From NCBI RefSeq assembly GCF_000716875.1, contig NZ_JNWQ01000063.1, positions 1 to 41,676 of the forward strand: a DNA stretch of 41,676 bases, written 5' to 3'. This document shows, piece by piece, positions 32,512 to 41,260 of this stretch. The stretch is from Streptomyces novaecaesareae. Lineage in GTDB: Bacteria > Actinomycetota > Actinomycetes > Streptomycetales > Streptomycetaceae. The translations under genes were made by a program, and so were the position numbers. Within the stretch, counting starts at the first letter, position 1; each line of letters opens with the position of its first letter. The notes beneath the pieces were generated by a model. It was not told where the DNA came from and did not search any database. It saw only the letters and a program-made list of their open reading frames with translations.

Positions 32512-33525
32512 ATGTCACTCGCGTTCGGCACCCGCAAGGGAGGCACCTCCGAGGGTGCCGGCCCGACCGGCCCGGCGGCGCCCTCCACGCAGCACCTGCT
32601 GCGCCGGAAGCGCCGCCGGGAGGCGGCCCGCACCCTCGCCTTCCTCTCCCCCTGGCTGATCGGCTTCAGCGTCTTCTTCGTCTACCCGCTGGTCTCCACC
32701 GCCTACTTCTCCTTCACCCAGTACAACGGCTTCGGCTCACCAACCTTCAACGGCCTCAAGAACTGGCACTACGTCTTCGACCAGCTGCCGACCTTCTGGC
32801 AGGGCCTGCGCAACACCCTGTGGCTGGTCGTCGTCATGGTGAGCCTGCGGGTCCTCTTCGGCCTCGGCATCGGGATGCTCATCACCAAGGTCAAGACCGG
32901 CGCCGGCTTCTTCCGCACGCTCTTCTACCTGCCGTACCTGGCCCCGCCGGTGGCCGCGACCGTCGCCTTCGCCTTCCTGTTCAACCCCGGCACCGGCCCG
33001 GTCAACCACCTGCTCGGCGAGCTCGGCCTGCCGCAGCCCGGCTGGTTCGCCTCCCCGGACTGGTCCAAGCCCGCGCTCACCCTGCTCGCCATGTGGGGCG
33101 TCGGCGACCTGATGGTCATCTTCATGGCCTCGCTGCTGGATGTCCCCAAGGAGCAGTACGAGGCGGCCGAACTGGACGGCGCCGGCCCCTTCCAGCGGTT
33201 CCGGTACGTCACGCTGCCGAACATCTCGCCGATCATCATGTTCGCGGTGGTCACCGGCGTCATCCAGACCATGCAGTACTACACCCAGGCCATCGTCGCC
33301 GGGAAGGTCGCCAGCGGCATCGCGGGCAACTCCGGCCAGCAGTTCGAGCCCGGCTACCCCAACGGCTCCACCTGGACCCTGCCGCAGATGGTCTACAACC
33401 TCGGCTTCCAGCGCTTCAACTACGGCGCGGCCTGCGTCGTCGCCCTGGTGCTGTTCGCCATGTCGATGGCCGTCACCTCGATTCTGCTCCGCCGGCGCTC
33501 CGGCTTCATGGCGAGCGACGACTAG
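32512..33525 (+). CDS. csnF: ABC sugar transporter permease (MalF type), CsnF-like
   Basis: 337 residues with six membrane helices. The first is LSPWLIGFSVFFVYPLVSTAYF after a basic leader, and the second LWLVVVMVSLRVLFGLGIGMLI. The EAA loop (EQYEAAELDGAGPFQRFRYVTLP, ~218-240) contacts the ATPase. The large periplasmic-type loop near IAGNSGQQFEPGYPNGS is usual for MalF-like subunits. It forms the channel with CsnG. ATG at 32512 has GGAG five bases upstream; the gap to csnE is 27 bp, so they share a transcript. No anomalies were seen. Confidence 0.88.
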   Translation: MSLAFGTRKGGTSEGAGPTGPAAPSTQHLLRRKRRREAARTLAFLSPWLIGFSVFFVYPLVSTAYFSFTQYNGFGSPTFNGLKNWHYVFDQLPTFWQGLRNTLWLVVVMVSLRVLFGLGIGMLITKVKTGAGFFRTLFYLPYLAPPVAATVAFAFLFNPGTGPVNHLLGELGLPQPGWFASPDWSKPALTLLAMWGVGDLMVIFMASLLDVPKEQYEAAELDGAGPFQRFRYVTLPNISPIIMFAVVTGVIQTMQYYTQAIVAGKVASGIAGNSGQQFEPGYPNGSTWTLPQMVYNLGFQRFNYGAACVVALVLFAMSMAVTSILLRRRSGFMASDD

Positions 33526-33546
33526 CGGGCCAGTGAGGACCTGATC

Positions 33547-34464
33547 ATGACTCTCAGCAACACGCTCACCGGGGCACCGGCCCCGACCGGCTCCACCCGC
33601 CCGGCCTGCCCCGGCGGCCCCGCCGCCCGGGCCGCCCGGCGCCGCGCGCTGCTCAACTGGGTGGCCGTGCACTCGCTGGCCATCGCCGCCGCGCTGTTCT
33701 TCCTGCTGCCCTTCGTCTTCGTCTTCCTCACCTCGGTGATGTCCGACCAGCAGGCGCTCACCACCGACTACTGGCCCACCAGCTGGCAGTGGGGCAACTA
33801 CAGCAAGGTCTGGGACACCCCCGGCTTCCTCACCTGGTGGCGCAACACCCTGCTCTACGCCGGGCTCGGCACCCTGCTGACCGTCGTCTCCAGCCTGCCC
33901 GTCGCCTACGCGCTCGCCAAGTTCCGCTTCCGGGGCCGCAACCTGGCGCTGATGGCCGTCATCGCGATGATGATGCTGCCGCCGCAGGTCACCGTCATCC
34001 CGATGTACCTGTTCTGGGCCAAGCAGATGGGCCTGAGCGGCTCGCTCTGGCCGCTCATCATCCCGATGGCCTTCGGCGACGCGTTCTCCATCTTCCTGCT
34101 GCGCCAGTTCCTGCTGACCATCCCCAAGGAGTACATCGAGGCCGCCCGGATCGACGGCTGCGGCGACCTGCGCACCCTGCTGCGGGTCGTCCTGCCGATG
34201 GCCAAGCCGGCCATCGCGGCGGTCGCGCTGTTCCAGTTCTTCTACTGCTGGAACGACTACTTCGGCCCGCAGATCTACGCCAGCAACAACCGCGAGGCCT
34301 GGACGCTCAGTTACGGCCTGGAGTCGTTCAAGGCCGCCCACCACACCAACTGGAACCTCACCATGGCCGCCACCCTGCTGGTGATGGCACCGGTGATCGT
34401 CCTCTTCTTCTTCGCTCAGAAGGCCTTCATCGAAGGCGTGACACTGACAGGGGTCAAGGGCTGA
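33547..34464 (+). CDS. csnG: ABC sugar transporter permease (MalG type), CsnG-like
   Basis: 305 residues, six membrane helices, beginning after a basic/Pro-rich leader with LAIAAALFFLLPFVFVFLTSV. The EAA loop is EYIEAARIDGCGDLRTLLRVVLP (~197-220), and the C-terminus FIEGVTLTGVKG is the MalG-type tail that reaches into the cavity near the ATPase. It pairs with CsnF. ATG at 33547 has GAGG eight bases upstream. Its TGA overlaps the csnH ATG as TGATG, showing translational coupling with the glycosidase. Confidence 0.9.
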   Translation: MTLSNTLTGAPAPTGSTRPACPGGPAARAARRRALLNWVAVHSLAIAAALFFLLPFVFVFLTSVMSDQQALTTDYWPTSWQWGNYSKVWDTPGFLTWWRNTLLYAGLGTLLTVVSSLPVAYALAKFRFRGRNLALMAVIAMMMLPPQVTVIPMYLFWAKQMGLSGSLWPLIIPMAFGDAFSIFLLRQFLLTIPKEYIEAARIDGCGDLRTLLRVVLPMAKPAIAAVALFQFFYCWNDYFGPQIYASNNREAWTLSYGLESFKAAHHTNWNLTMAATLLVMAPVIVLFFFAQKAFIEGVTLTGVKG

Positions 34465-35786
34465 TGTCCGTACCGAAGACGTCCGGAGCCGCCTCGGCCT
34501 CCGCGCTCAAGCTGGCCATCGTCGGCGGCGGTTCGACGTACACCCCGGAACTGATCGACGGCTTCGCCCGGCTGCGCGACACCCTGCCGATCGGCGAACT
34601 GGTGCTGATCGACCCGGCCGCCGAACGGCTGGAGCTGGTCGGCGGGCTCGCCCGGCGGATCTTCGCCAAGCAGGGGCACGGCGCCGCGGTCACCGTGACG
34701 ACCGACCTGGCCGCGGGTGTCGCCGACGCCGACGCCGTCCTGCTGCAGCTGCGCGTCGGCGGGCAGGCGGCCCGCGACCGGGACGAGACCTGGCCGCTGG
34801 AGTGCGGCTGCGTCGGGCAGGAGACCACCGGCGCCGGCGGGCTCGCCAAGGCGCTGCGCACCGTCCCGGTGGTCCTCGACATCGCCGAGCAGGTCCGCCG
34901 GACCAACCCGGACGCGTGGATCGTGGACTTCACCAACCCGGTCGGCATCGTCACCCGGGCGCTGCAGACGGCCGGCCACAAGGCCGTCGGGCTGTGCAAC
35001 GTCGCCATCGGCTTCCAGCGCAAGTTCGCCGCGCACCTCGGGGTGGCCCCGGAGCTCGTCCGGCTCGACCACGTCGGGCTGAACCACCTGACCTGGGAGC
35101 GCGGGGTGACCCTGCTGGACGACCCGGGTTCCGCGAGCGGCCGGGAGGTGCTCCCCGAACTGCTGCGGGACTTCGGCAAGGACATCGCCGAGGACCTGCA
35201 CCTGCCGCAGGCCGTCATCACACGGCTCGGCGTCGTACCGTCCTACTACCTGCGGTACTTCTACCAGCACGACGCGGTGGTCGCCGAGCTCAGGGAACAG
35301 GGCTCGCGGGCCGCGCAGGTCGCCGAGATCGAACGGCAGCTGCTGGAGATGTACGCCGACCCGACCCTCGACACCAAGCCCGAACTGCTCGGCAAGCGCG
35401 GCGGCGCCTTCTACTCGGAGGCCGCCGTCCAGCTGATCGCCGCACTGCTCGGGACCGGCGGCGGCACCTCCGTCCAGGTGGTGAACACCCGCAACGACGG
35501 CGTCCTGCCCTTCCTCCCGGACGACGCCGTCATCGAGGTGCCGGCCGAGGTCGACGCGGCGGGCGTGCGCCCGCTGCCGCAGCGCCCGCTGGAACCGCTC
35601 TACGCCGGGCTCGTCGCCGCCGTCACCGCGTACGAGCACCTCGCCCTCGACGCCGCCCTGCACGGCGGCCGCGACCGGGTCTTCGACGCCCTGCTCGCCC
35701 ACCCGCTGGTCGGCCAGATCGAACTCGCCGACCGGCTCACGGACCGGCTGCTCGCCCACAACCGCGAGCACCTCGCCTGGGCCTGA
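34464..35786 (+). CDS. csnH: NAD-dependent family 4 glycosidase, CsnH-like
   Basis: 440 residues, cytoplasmic. Rossmann motif LAIVGGGSTYTPEL at the N-terminus binds NAD. GH4 marks follow: DFTNPVGIVTRAL, LCNVAIGF with the metal-binding Cys (~178), and GLNHLTW with the metal His (~205). The family cleaves by oxidation and elimination using NAD and a divalent metal, often on phosphorylated glycosides (6-phospho-beta-glucosidase). Here it likely hydrolyses imported glucosamine oligosaccharides; no phosphotransferase system gene is next to it, so an unphosphorylated substrate is plausible. ATG at 34464 overlaps the csnG stop, with AAGGG upstream. A 94-bp gap precedes csnK. Confidence 0.88.
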   Translation: MSVPKTSGAASASALKLAIVGGGSTYTPELIDGFARLRDTLPIGELVLIDPAAERLELVGGLARRIFAKQGHGAAVTVTTDLAAGVADADAVLLQLRVGGQAARDRDETWPLECGCVGQETTGAGGLAKALRTVPVVLDIAEQVRRTNPDAWIVDFTNPVGIVTRALQTAGHKAVGLCNVAIGFQRKFAAHLGVAPELVRLDHVGLNHLTWERGVTLLDDPGSASGREVLPELLRDFGKDIAEDLHLPQAVITRLGVVPSYYLRYFYQHDAVVAELREQGSRAAQVAEIERQLLEMYADPTLDTKPELLGKRGGAFYSEAAVQLIAALLGTGGGTSVQVVNTRNDGVLPFLPDDAVIEVPAEVDAAGVRPLPQRPLEPLYAGLVAAVTAYEHLALDAALHGGRDRVFDALLAHPLVGQIELADRLTDRLLAHNREHLAWA

Positions 35787-35880
35787 CCCGGAGGAGACCG
35801 TCCACCCCCGGCCGACGACTTCCCGGCCGGGCCCCCGGCCGCGACTGACGGCCGGGCCACGTACGAGCCGCGGGGACCAC

Positions 35881-36900
35881 ATGACCCACCAGCCCGAACC
35901 GCTCCTGCCCGGCGTACTCGCCATCGACGCGGGAAACTCCAAGACCGACGTCGCCCTGATCGGCGCCGACGGCACCGTCCTCGGCACCGCCCGCGGCGGC
36001 GGCTTCGAACCCCAGAAGATCGGCGGCGCCGCAGCCGTCGCCGGCCTCGCCCCGCTGGTCGAACAGGCCGCCGCCGAGGCCGGCCACCCCACCTGGAGCG
36101 GCGTGCTCACCAGCCACGTCAGCGCCTGCCTCGCCAACGCCGACCTGCCGGTCGAGGAACAGGCGCTGCGCGACGCCCTCGAATCCCACCCCTGGGGCGC
36201 CAGCAACACCGTCGCCAACGACACCTTCGGCCTGCTCAGAGCCGGCACCGACGGCCCGCGCGGCGTCGCCGTCGTCTGCGGCGCCGGGATCAACTGCGTC
36301 GGCCTCCTCCCCGACGGCCGCACCGCCCGCTTCCCCGCCCTCGGCGAACTCACCGGCGACTGGGGCGGCGGCGCCGGCCTGGCCATCACCAGCATGTGGC
36401 ACGCCGTACGCGCCGAGGACGGCCGCGGCGGGCCCACCGCCCTCGCCCGGGCCATCGCCGAACACTTCGGCCTGCCCAGCGCCGGCGCCGTCGCCGAGGC
36501 CGTCCACCTCGGACACCTGCCGAACACGCGGCTGCACGAGCTCGTCCGGGTGCTGTTCGCGGTCGCCGGCGAAGGCGACGAGGTCGCGCTGGAGCTGATC
36601 GACCGCCAGGCCGACGAGATCGTCCGGCTGGCCGTGGTCGCCCTGGGCCGCCTGGACCTGCTGGACTCCCCCGCCCCGGTCGTCCTGGGCGGCGGCGTGC
36701 TCGCCTCCCGGCAGCCGCTGCTGCTCGACAACCTCACGGCCCGCCTCGCGAAGGCCGCCCCGCTGGCCGAACCGCGTGTCGTCGTCGCGCCGCCCGTCCT
36801 GGGCGCGGCCCTGCTCGGGCTCGACCACCTGGAGGCGGGCGGGGAGGCGCAGGCGCGGCTGCGCGAGGCGTACGAGGGGCCGCGGCCGGTGGCGGCCTGA
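35881..36900 (+). CDS. csnK: BadF/BadG-type amino-sugar kinase, CsnK-like
   Basis: 339 residues of the ASKHA fold. PHOSPHATE-1 is VLAIDAGNSKTDVALIGADG, then NDTFGLLRAG, CGAGINCVG and GDWGGGAGLAI; the adenosine motif is APVVLGGGVLASR. This family includes N-acetylglucosamine kinase and, in the csn cluster, a glucosamine kinase. It would convert the sugar released by CsnH into the 6-phosphate, fixing it in the cell. ATG at 35881 has GGGGA four to five bases upstream. It is last gene of the operon and is followed by a strong terminator. Confidence 0.86.
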   Translation: MTHQPEPLLPGVLAIDAGNSKTDVALIGADGTVLGTARGGGFEPQKIGGAAAVAGLAPLVEQAAAEAGHPTWSGVLTSHVSACLANADLPVEEQALRDALESHPWGASNTVANDTFGLLRAGTDGPRGVAVVCGAGINCVGLLPDGRTARFPALGELTGDWGGGAGLAITSMWHAVRAEDGRGGPTALARAIAEHFGLPSAGAVAEAVHLGHLPNTRLHELVRVLFAVAGEGDEVALELIDRQADEIVRLAVVALGRLDLLDSPAPVVLGGGVLASRQPLLLDNLTARLAKAAPLAEPRVVVAPPVLGAALLGLDHLEAGGEAQARLREAYEGPRPVAA

Positions 36901-36948
36901 GGGCTGACGGCTGGCTGACGGCTGACGGCTGACGCCGCTTCGATGACT

Positions 36949-36986
36949 CCCTCCCCCGTCGGATCCGCACGTCCGGCGGGGGAGGG
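36949..36986 (+). terminator. terminator of csn operon
   Basis: CCCTCCCCCG-T-CGGA and TCCG-G-CGGGGGAGGG form a 14-bp stem with one mismatch and an 8-nt loop. Just before it, from the csnK stop to 36933, the word CTGACGG is repeated in tandem four times. Confidence 0.82.
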
Positions 36987-37108
36987 GCCTGCGGGCGGGA
37001 AGTAACGGGGAGGAAGTTTCACGAGACGGCAGGGAGGGAACCGCGCCACGGGCTCCCGTCGTGTATCCCGAGTACCGACTTCCGCCGCCGCCCGGGGAGA
37101 CTTGTGCC

Positions 37109-37774
37109 ATGGCCGTGCCCCGCAACCTCCTCGTCGCCGCCCTGCTGGCCGGCGGCACCGCAGCCGTCCTCTCCGGCTGCACGCCCGCAGACTCCCGCCC
37201 GACGGTGGCCGCCGCCTCCGCCGCCGCGGCCGCCGACGAGGGTGCGGACGACTTCCTCGACGACGAGGACTACCTCACGGAGGAGGGCGAGGAGGGCTAC
37301 TCCCCCGCCGCCGACCCGACCGTCACCACCTCCGCCGCCGATCCCTCCTCCGGCTCCGACCCCGACTCCGATCCCGGCTACGGTCCCGGCTCCGGTCTCA
37401 CCGGCGACTCCGCCCCCGACTGCACGGCCCCCGCGGAAGCCCCCGGCCACCAGGTCCTCGTCGTCGTCTCCGCCGGCCCCGCCGAAGTCACCGCCCAACC
37501 CGCCCGCTACACCTGCGAACCGGCCCGCTACACCCCCACCGGCACGCCCGTCCACTACGGCTTCGCGGCAGCCGGAGTGACGGCCACCCTGGTCGACCGC
37601 CCCCGCGGCGACCGGGCCAAGCCCGTCCCGCTGGAAGAGCTGATCACCCACCTCAACGACTGCCTGGCGGAACGCGACCCGGCGGACCCGTGGGGCTGCC
37701 ACGGAAACGCCTACGACGTGGTGCTGGACTCACACGGGCGGATCATGCGGATCGGCGAGGTCCCGGGGCCGTGA
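37109..37774 (+). CDS. hypothetical lipoprotein
   Basis: 221 residues. The signal MAVPRNLLVAALLAGGTAAVLSGC ends in lipobox VLSGC with Cys 24, so it is a membrane-anchored exported protein. Residues ~30-110 are low-complexity, acidic and Ser/Pro/Gly-rich (DDFLDDEDYLTEEGEEG, DPDSDPGYGPGSG), a flexible spacer. The folded part (~125-221) has four cysteines that may pair (DCTAP, YTCEPARYTP, NDCLAERD, WGCHG). I do not recognise the domain. ATG at 37109 is chosen because it gives a correct lipobox and GGGGAG lies upstream. It is monocistronic, between the csn terminator and a gene-free stretch. Confidence 0.72.
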   Translation: MAVPRNLLVAALLAGGTAAVLSGCTPADSRPTVAAASAAAAADEGADDFLDDEDYLTEEGEEGYSPAADPTVTTSAADPSSGSDPDSDPGYGPGSGLTGDSAPDCTAPAEAPGHQVLVVVSAGPAEVTAQPARYTCEPARYTPTGTPVHYGFAAAGVTATLVDRPRGDRAKPVPLEELITHLNDCLAERDPADPWGCHGNAYDVVLDSHGRIMRIGEVPGP

Positions 37775-38123
37775 CCGCGGCGGCCAGCAGCGGGAATACG
37801 GTGTAGAAGCTCCTCGCAACTGTTGATAATCGGCTGCGCTACGCGCGTCAACCAGGTGCCAGCTGCGGGCTTTTGACGTTCATGACGTCCGCTGGAGCCC
37901 CCCTTGGGGCTGGTCTTACCCGTGGCGTCGTTGACCCAATTTCAGCGGCTCTGCTTTGCTTCCGGCCGTCGACGGTGAAACCGGCTCCCCATCCCCACGC
38001 CGCTGACCGGCCATGACGGACGGTCCGCTGCTCCGGTCTGCCGTCGTCGCACTCCCCTTCGTCCCCCCACGGTGCCGCCGCGCCCTACCCCGGTGCGGTC
38101 GGCATGAGAGAGGAACCCTCACG
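37775..38123. other. gene-free stretch with small hairpin
   Basis: No convincing gene in 349 bp. It holds the hairpin AGCCCC-CCTT-GGGGCT (37896-37911), a likely terminator for the lipoprotein gene, and a direct repeat GACGT-TCAT-GACGT (37874-37888). GC is lower between 37800 and 37960, so a relic of inserted DNA is possible, but I could not identify it. The promoter of the following gene should lie here. Confidence 0.5.
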
Positions 38124-39233
38124 ATGGGCATGTCCCCCACCTCCCGCCGGATGCGGACCCGGGCCCTGACCGGCCTCGGCGCGCTCGCGCTCGCCACCGC
38201 CGGATTCGCCGCCGCGCCGGCCGCCCAGGCCGACCAGCCGGGCAGCGAGTTCGCCGGGCAGTCCCACCCGTACCGGCACGGCGCCGTCCCCACCAGGGAG
38301 AGCGCCGAGCACGCCAACGCCAACTCCGCCGCCGCAACCCGTACGTCGAACCTGAAGTACGGCGGCGGCGTCGACGGCATCGGTGTCACCACCGGCGCGC
38401 CGAAGGTCTACCTGATCTTCTGGGGCTCCCAGTGGGGCACCCAGGGCACCGACTCCAACGGGTACACCACCCTTTCCGGTGACCCGTCGGGCGAGGCCGT
38501 CCGCGCGCAGCAGCTGTTCAAGGGTCTGGGCACCAACAACGAGACCTGGTCCGGCGTCATGACCCAGTACTGCGAGGGCATCGCCAAGGGCGCCACCAGC
38601 TGCCCGTCGACCGCCGCGCACGTCGGCTACCCGACCGGCGGTGCGCTGGCCGGCGTCTGGGTGGACACCTCGGCCGCCGCGCCGAGCAACGCCACCGGCA
38701 ACCAGATCGCCAACGAGGCGATCAAGGGCGCCGGGCACTTCGGCAACACCTCCGCCGCCGCCAACCGCAACGTGCAGTACGTGGTGCTCTCCCCCACCGG
38801 CACCCACCCGGACGGCTTCAACACCTCGACCGGCAACTTCTGCGCCTGGCACGACTGGAACGGCGACACCACGCTGAGCGGTGGCGCGGCCTCCTCCCCG
38901 TACGGCGACCTGGCGTTCACCAACGACCCGTACGTGACCGACATGGGCACCTCCTGCGGCCAGAACTACGTCAACAGCGGTAGCGCGGGCCTGCTGGACG
39001 GCGTGACCATGGTGTACGGCCACGAGTACTCGGAGACCGTCACCGACCAGAACCCGGCCGGCGGCTGGACCGACTCGACCGGGTACGAGAACGCCGACAA
39101 GTGCGCCTGGAAGGGCGTCGGCGGCACCGGTGGCTCGCAGAACGTGGCCTTCGCGACCGGCTCCTTCGCCATGCAGGGGACCTGGTCGAACGCGGTGAGC
39201 GGCTGCCAGATCTCGCACGCGATCGTCCCCTGA
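38124..39233 (+). CDS. secreted protein of unknown function with HEYSE motif
   Basis: 369 residues. Sec signal with an AxA-type cleavage site (LTGLGALALATAGFAAAPAAQA). The mature part reads VYLIFWGSQWG, QYVVLSPTGTHPDGF, FCAWHDW, FTNDPYVTDMGTSCGQNY, and then MVYGHEYSETVTDQNPAGGW, YENADKCAW. Four cysteines are spaced for disulfides. The HEYSE segment followed by an acidic Asn/Asp/Glu stretch resembles a zinc-metallopeptidase helix but lacks the second His of HExxH, so peptidase activity is only a possibility. ATG at 38124 has GAGGAA upstream; two codons later is another ATG. I know this type as a conserved secreted Streptomyces protein without firm function. Confidence 0.75.
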   Translation: MGMSPTSRRMRTRALTGLGALALATAGFAAAPAAQADQPGSEFAGQSHPYRHGAVPTRESAEHANANSAAATRTSNLKYGGGVDGIGVTTGAPKVYLIFWGSQWGTQGTDSNGYTTLSGDPSGEAVRAQQLFKGLGTNNETWSGVMTQYCEGIAKGATSCPSTAAHVGYPTGGALAGVWVDTSAAAPSNATGNQIANEAIKGAGHFGNTSAAANRNVQYVVLSPTGTHPDGFNTSTGNFCAWHDWNGDTTLSGGAASSPYGDLAFTNDPYVTDMGTSCGQNYVNSGSAGLLDGVTMVYGHEYSETVTDQNPAGGWTDSTGYENADKCAWKGVGGTGGSQNVAFATGSFAMQGTWSNAVSGCQISHAIVP

Positions 39234-39252
39234 CGATCTGACCAGGGGGTAG

Positions 39253-39287
39253 GCGCCGGGGTGGGCCGTGGGGGCCCGCCCCGGCGC
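39253..39287. terminator. bidirectional terminator between convergent genes
   Basis: GCGCCGGGGTGGGCC at 39253-39267 and GGCCCGCCCCGGCGC at 39273-39287 pair over 15 positions with one G-T, loop of five. It separates the secreted-protein gene (+) and the response regulator gene (-), whose stop is at 39292. Confidence 0.9.
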
Positions 39288-39291
39288 TTCG

Positions 39292-39951
39292 CTATGCGCT
39301 GACCAGGCCGAACTCGTAGGCCTGGATGACCAGATGGACCCGGTCGCGGGCGTCGAGCTTGGTGAAGAGCCGGGCCACGTGGGCCTTGGCGGTGGCGACG
39401 CTGATGGTGAGCTCCGCGGCGATCTCGGCGTTGGACAGGCCGCGGCCGACCAGGGTGAGCACCTCGCGTTCGCGTTCGGTGACGCTGTCGACGAGGGCCC
39501 GCCGGGGCCGGGCGGCGGCGGCCTCCGGGCGGGCGGCGAACTCGCCGATCAGCCGGCGGGTGATGCCGGGGGCGATCAGGGCGTCCCCGGCGGCGACGAT
39601 CCGCACGCCGTCCAGGATGGTCTCCAGGGCGAGGTCCTTGACCAGGAAGCCGCTCGCGCCGGCCCGCAGCGCGCCGTAGACGTAGTCGTCGTCGTCGAAG
39701 GTGGTGAGGACGAGGACGTGGGTGGGCAGGTCCGGGTCGGCGGTGATCCGGCGGGTGGCCTCGATGCCGTCCGTGCCCGGCATCCGGATGTCCATCACGG
39801 CGACGTCGGGGCGCAGCCGGGTGACCAGTTCGACGGCCTCGGCGCCGTCGCCGGCCTCGCCGACCACCTCCAGGTCGGGGGCGTCGGCGATGAGCACGCG
39901 CAGGCCGGTGCGGATGAGCGGCTGGTCGTCCACCAGAACGACACGGATCAC
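39292..39951 (-). CDS. NarL/FixJ-type response regulator
   Basis: 219 residues. Receiver domain ~1-120: VVLVDDQPLIRTGLRVLI with the acidic pair, VAVMDIRMPGTDGIEATR with the phosphorylated Asp ~53, VLVLTTFDDDDYVYGALRAGASGFLVKD with the conserved Thr and Lys. The LuxR-type helix-turn-helix is at ~150-212 (VTEREREVLTLVGRGLSNAEIAAELTISVATAKAHVARLF). GTG at 39951 overlaps the kinase gene stop as GTGA and has GGAGG seven bases upstream. It pairs with the kinase upstream. The divergent ABC-transporter gene is a likely target, as is common for such pairs in Streptomyces; this is inferred from position. Confidence 0.93.
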   Translation of the reverse strand: MIRVVLVDDQPLIRTGLRVLIADAPDLEVVGEAGDGAEAVELVTRLRPDVAVMDIRMPGTDGIEATRRITADPDLPTHVLVLTTFDDDDYVYGALRAGASGFLVKDLALETILDGVRIVAAGDALIAPGITRRLIGEFAARPEAAAARPRRALVDSVTEREREVLTLVGRGLSNAEIAAELTISVATAKAHVARLFTKLDARDRVHLVIQAYEFGLVSA

Positions 39952-41126
39952 GGTCCCACCTCCACGGGGATCGGCAGTCGGGCGGCGACGCGGAAGCCGC
40001 CTTCGGGGCGCGGGCCGGCGGTGAACTCGCCGTGCAGCAGGGCGACCCGCTCGCGCATGCCGGCGATGCCGTAGCCGGTGCCCGGGGTGGCGGTCGGCGG
40101 GCCCGCGCCCAGGTCGACGACGGTGACGGCCAGTTCGTGCGGCCGGTAGTCGACGGTGACGTGGCAGTCGCGGGTGCCGGAGTGCTTGACCACGTTGGTC
40201 ACCGACTCCTGCACGATCCGGAACGCGGCCAGGTCGACGTCGGCGGGCAGGGCGCGCGGTTCGCCGCCACGGGTCACCGCGACCCGTACGCCGGCGCCCG
40301 CGCTGCGGTCCACCAGACGGTCCAACTCGGCCATCCCGGGGGCGACTTCGAGCGGAGCCGACTCGTTCTCGCCGGCCCGCAGCGCGCCGAGCATCCGACG
40401 CAGGCCGGCCAGGGTCTCCCGGCTGGTGGCCTCGATGGCGTTCAGCGCGTTGCGGGTCTCGGCGGGCTGGGTGTCCATGACCCGGCTGCCCATGCCGGCC
40501 TGGATCGCGATGATGCCGATGTTGTGGGCGACCATGTCGTGCAACTCGCGGGCGATCCGCAGCCGTTCGGCGGTCACGGCCTGCCCGGTGGCGCGCCCGC
40601 GCAGCGCCTCGACGTGCGCGCGGCTCTGGTGGACGGTGTTGCCGACCAGCCAGGCGATCAGGACGGTCGCGGCCAGGCCGCCGTAGGCGTACGGGTTCAC
40701 GACCTGGCCGTTGACGGTGCCCCAGAGGTAGAGCCCGGCGAGCAGGGCCAGCGGCATCCCCACCGCGGTCGTCGAGACCAGGCGGGAGCGGGCGGCCGCG
40801 CAGTAGCCGACCACCGCTTCGGCGATCAGGAACTGCAGCGGACACGTCGCCGGGACCTCCCGCATCCCGAGCGTGAAGACGCCGCCCGCCAGCGCCACGG
40901 CGACGGCCGCCAGCGGCAGCCGGACCAGCAGGAACGCCACCAGGGTGGTGACCACGGCCGTGACCACCATCGGCATGTCCTCGGTGTTGCCGTCGTAGTC
41001 GAGGAGGTGCCGCAGTTCGTCGGCCCGGGTGAAGAAGCGGAACACCACGATGGCCGTCCAGAACGCCGCCACCCACACGCCCGCGGGCAGGCGCCTGAGC
41101 AGGGGCGTACGGGGTTCGGTGATCAT
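39948..41126 (-). CDS. sensor histidine kinase (HisKA_3/NarX-like)
   Basis: 392 residues. Five to six membrane helices lie in the first ~165 residues (VWVAAFWTAIVVFRFF, MVVTAVVTTLVAFLLV, LAAVAVALAGGVFTLG, AVGMPLALLAGLYLW, LAATVLIAWLVGNTV). The dimerisation helix follows with ERLRIARELHDMVAHNIGIIA, phospho-acceptor His ~196, then a HATPase domain (FRIVQESVTNVVKHSG, VVDLGAGP, GTGYGIAGMRERVALLHGEF). It has no large extracellular sensor, so it may sense within the membrane. ATG at 41126 is chosen although no clear ribosome site precedes it; ATG at 41162 in the same frame is the alternative. It forms an operon with the response regulator through a 4-base overlap. Confidence 0.9.
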   Translation of the reverse strand: MITEPRTPLLRRLPAGVWVAAFWTAIVVFRFFTRADELRHLLDYDGNTEDMPMVVTAVVTTLVAFLLVRLPLAAVAVALAGGVFTLGMREVPATCPLQFLIAEAVVGYCAAARSRLVSTTAVGMPLALLAGLYLWGTVNGQVVNPYAYGGLAATVLIAWLVGNTVHQSRAHVEALRGRATGQAVTAERLRIARELHDMVAHNIGIIAIQAGMGSRVMDTQPAETRNALNAIEATSRETLAGLRRMLGALRAGENESAPLEVAPGMAELDRLVDRSAGAGVRVAVTRGGEPRALPADVDLAAFRIVQESVTNVVKHSGTRDCHVTVDYRPHELAVTVVDLGAGPPTATPGTGYGIAGMRERVALLHGEFTAGPRPEGGFRVAARLPIPVEVGP

Positions 41127-41260
41127 GACGCGATGGTAGCCGCGGGCGGCTCGGCGGCACATTGGCCCGCGGGAGTAGTCCCGGGGGCGGGTGCCGCGGC
41201 CCGCGGTTGTGGCCCGCGGCCCGATGCCCGGCTGCGGGCCGGACCGGCAGCGTGGTCCCC

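Noticed and set aside
37010..37022. AGGAAGTTTCA as a second CsnR operator
   Set aside because: It lacks the symmetric right half and lies downstream of the operon.
37800..37960. Possible insertion-sequence or attachment relic
   Set aside because: Lower GC and a GACGT direct repeat are suggestive, but no transposase remnant or terminal inverted repeats were found.
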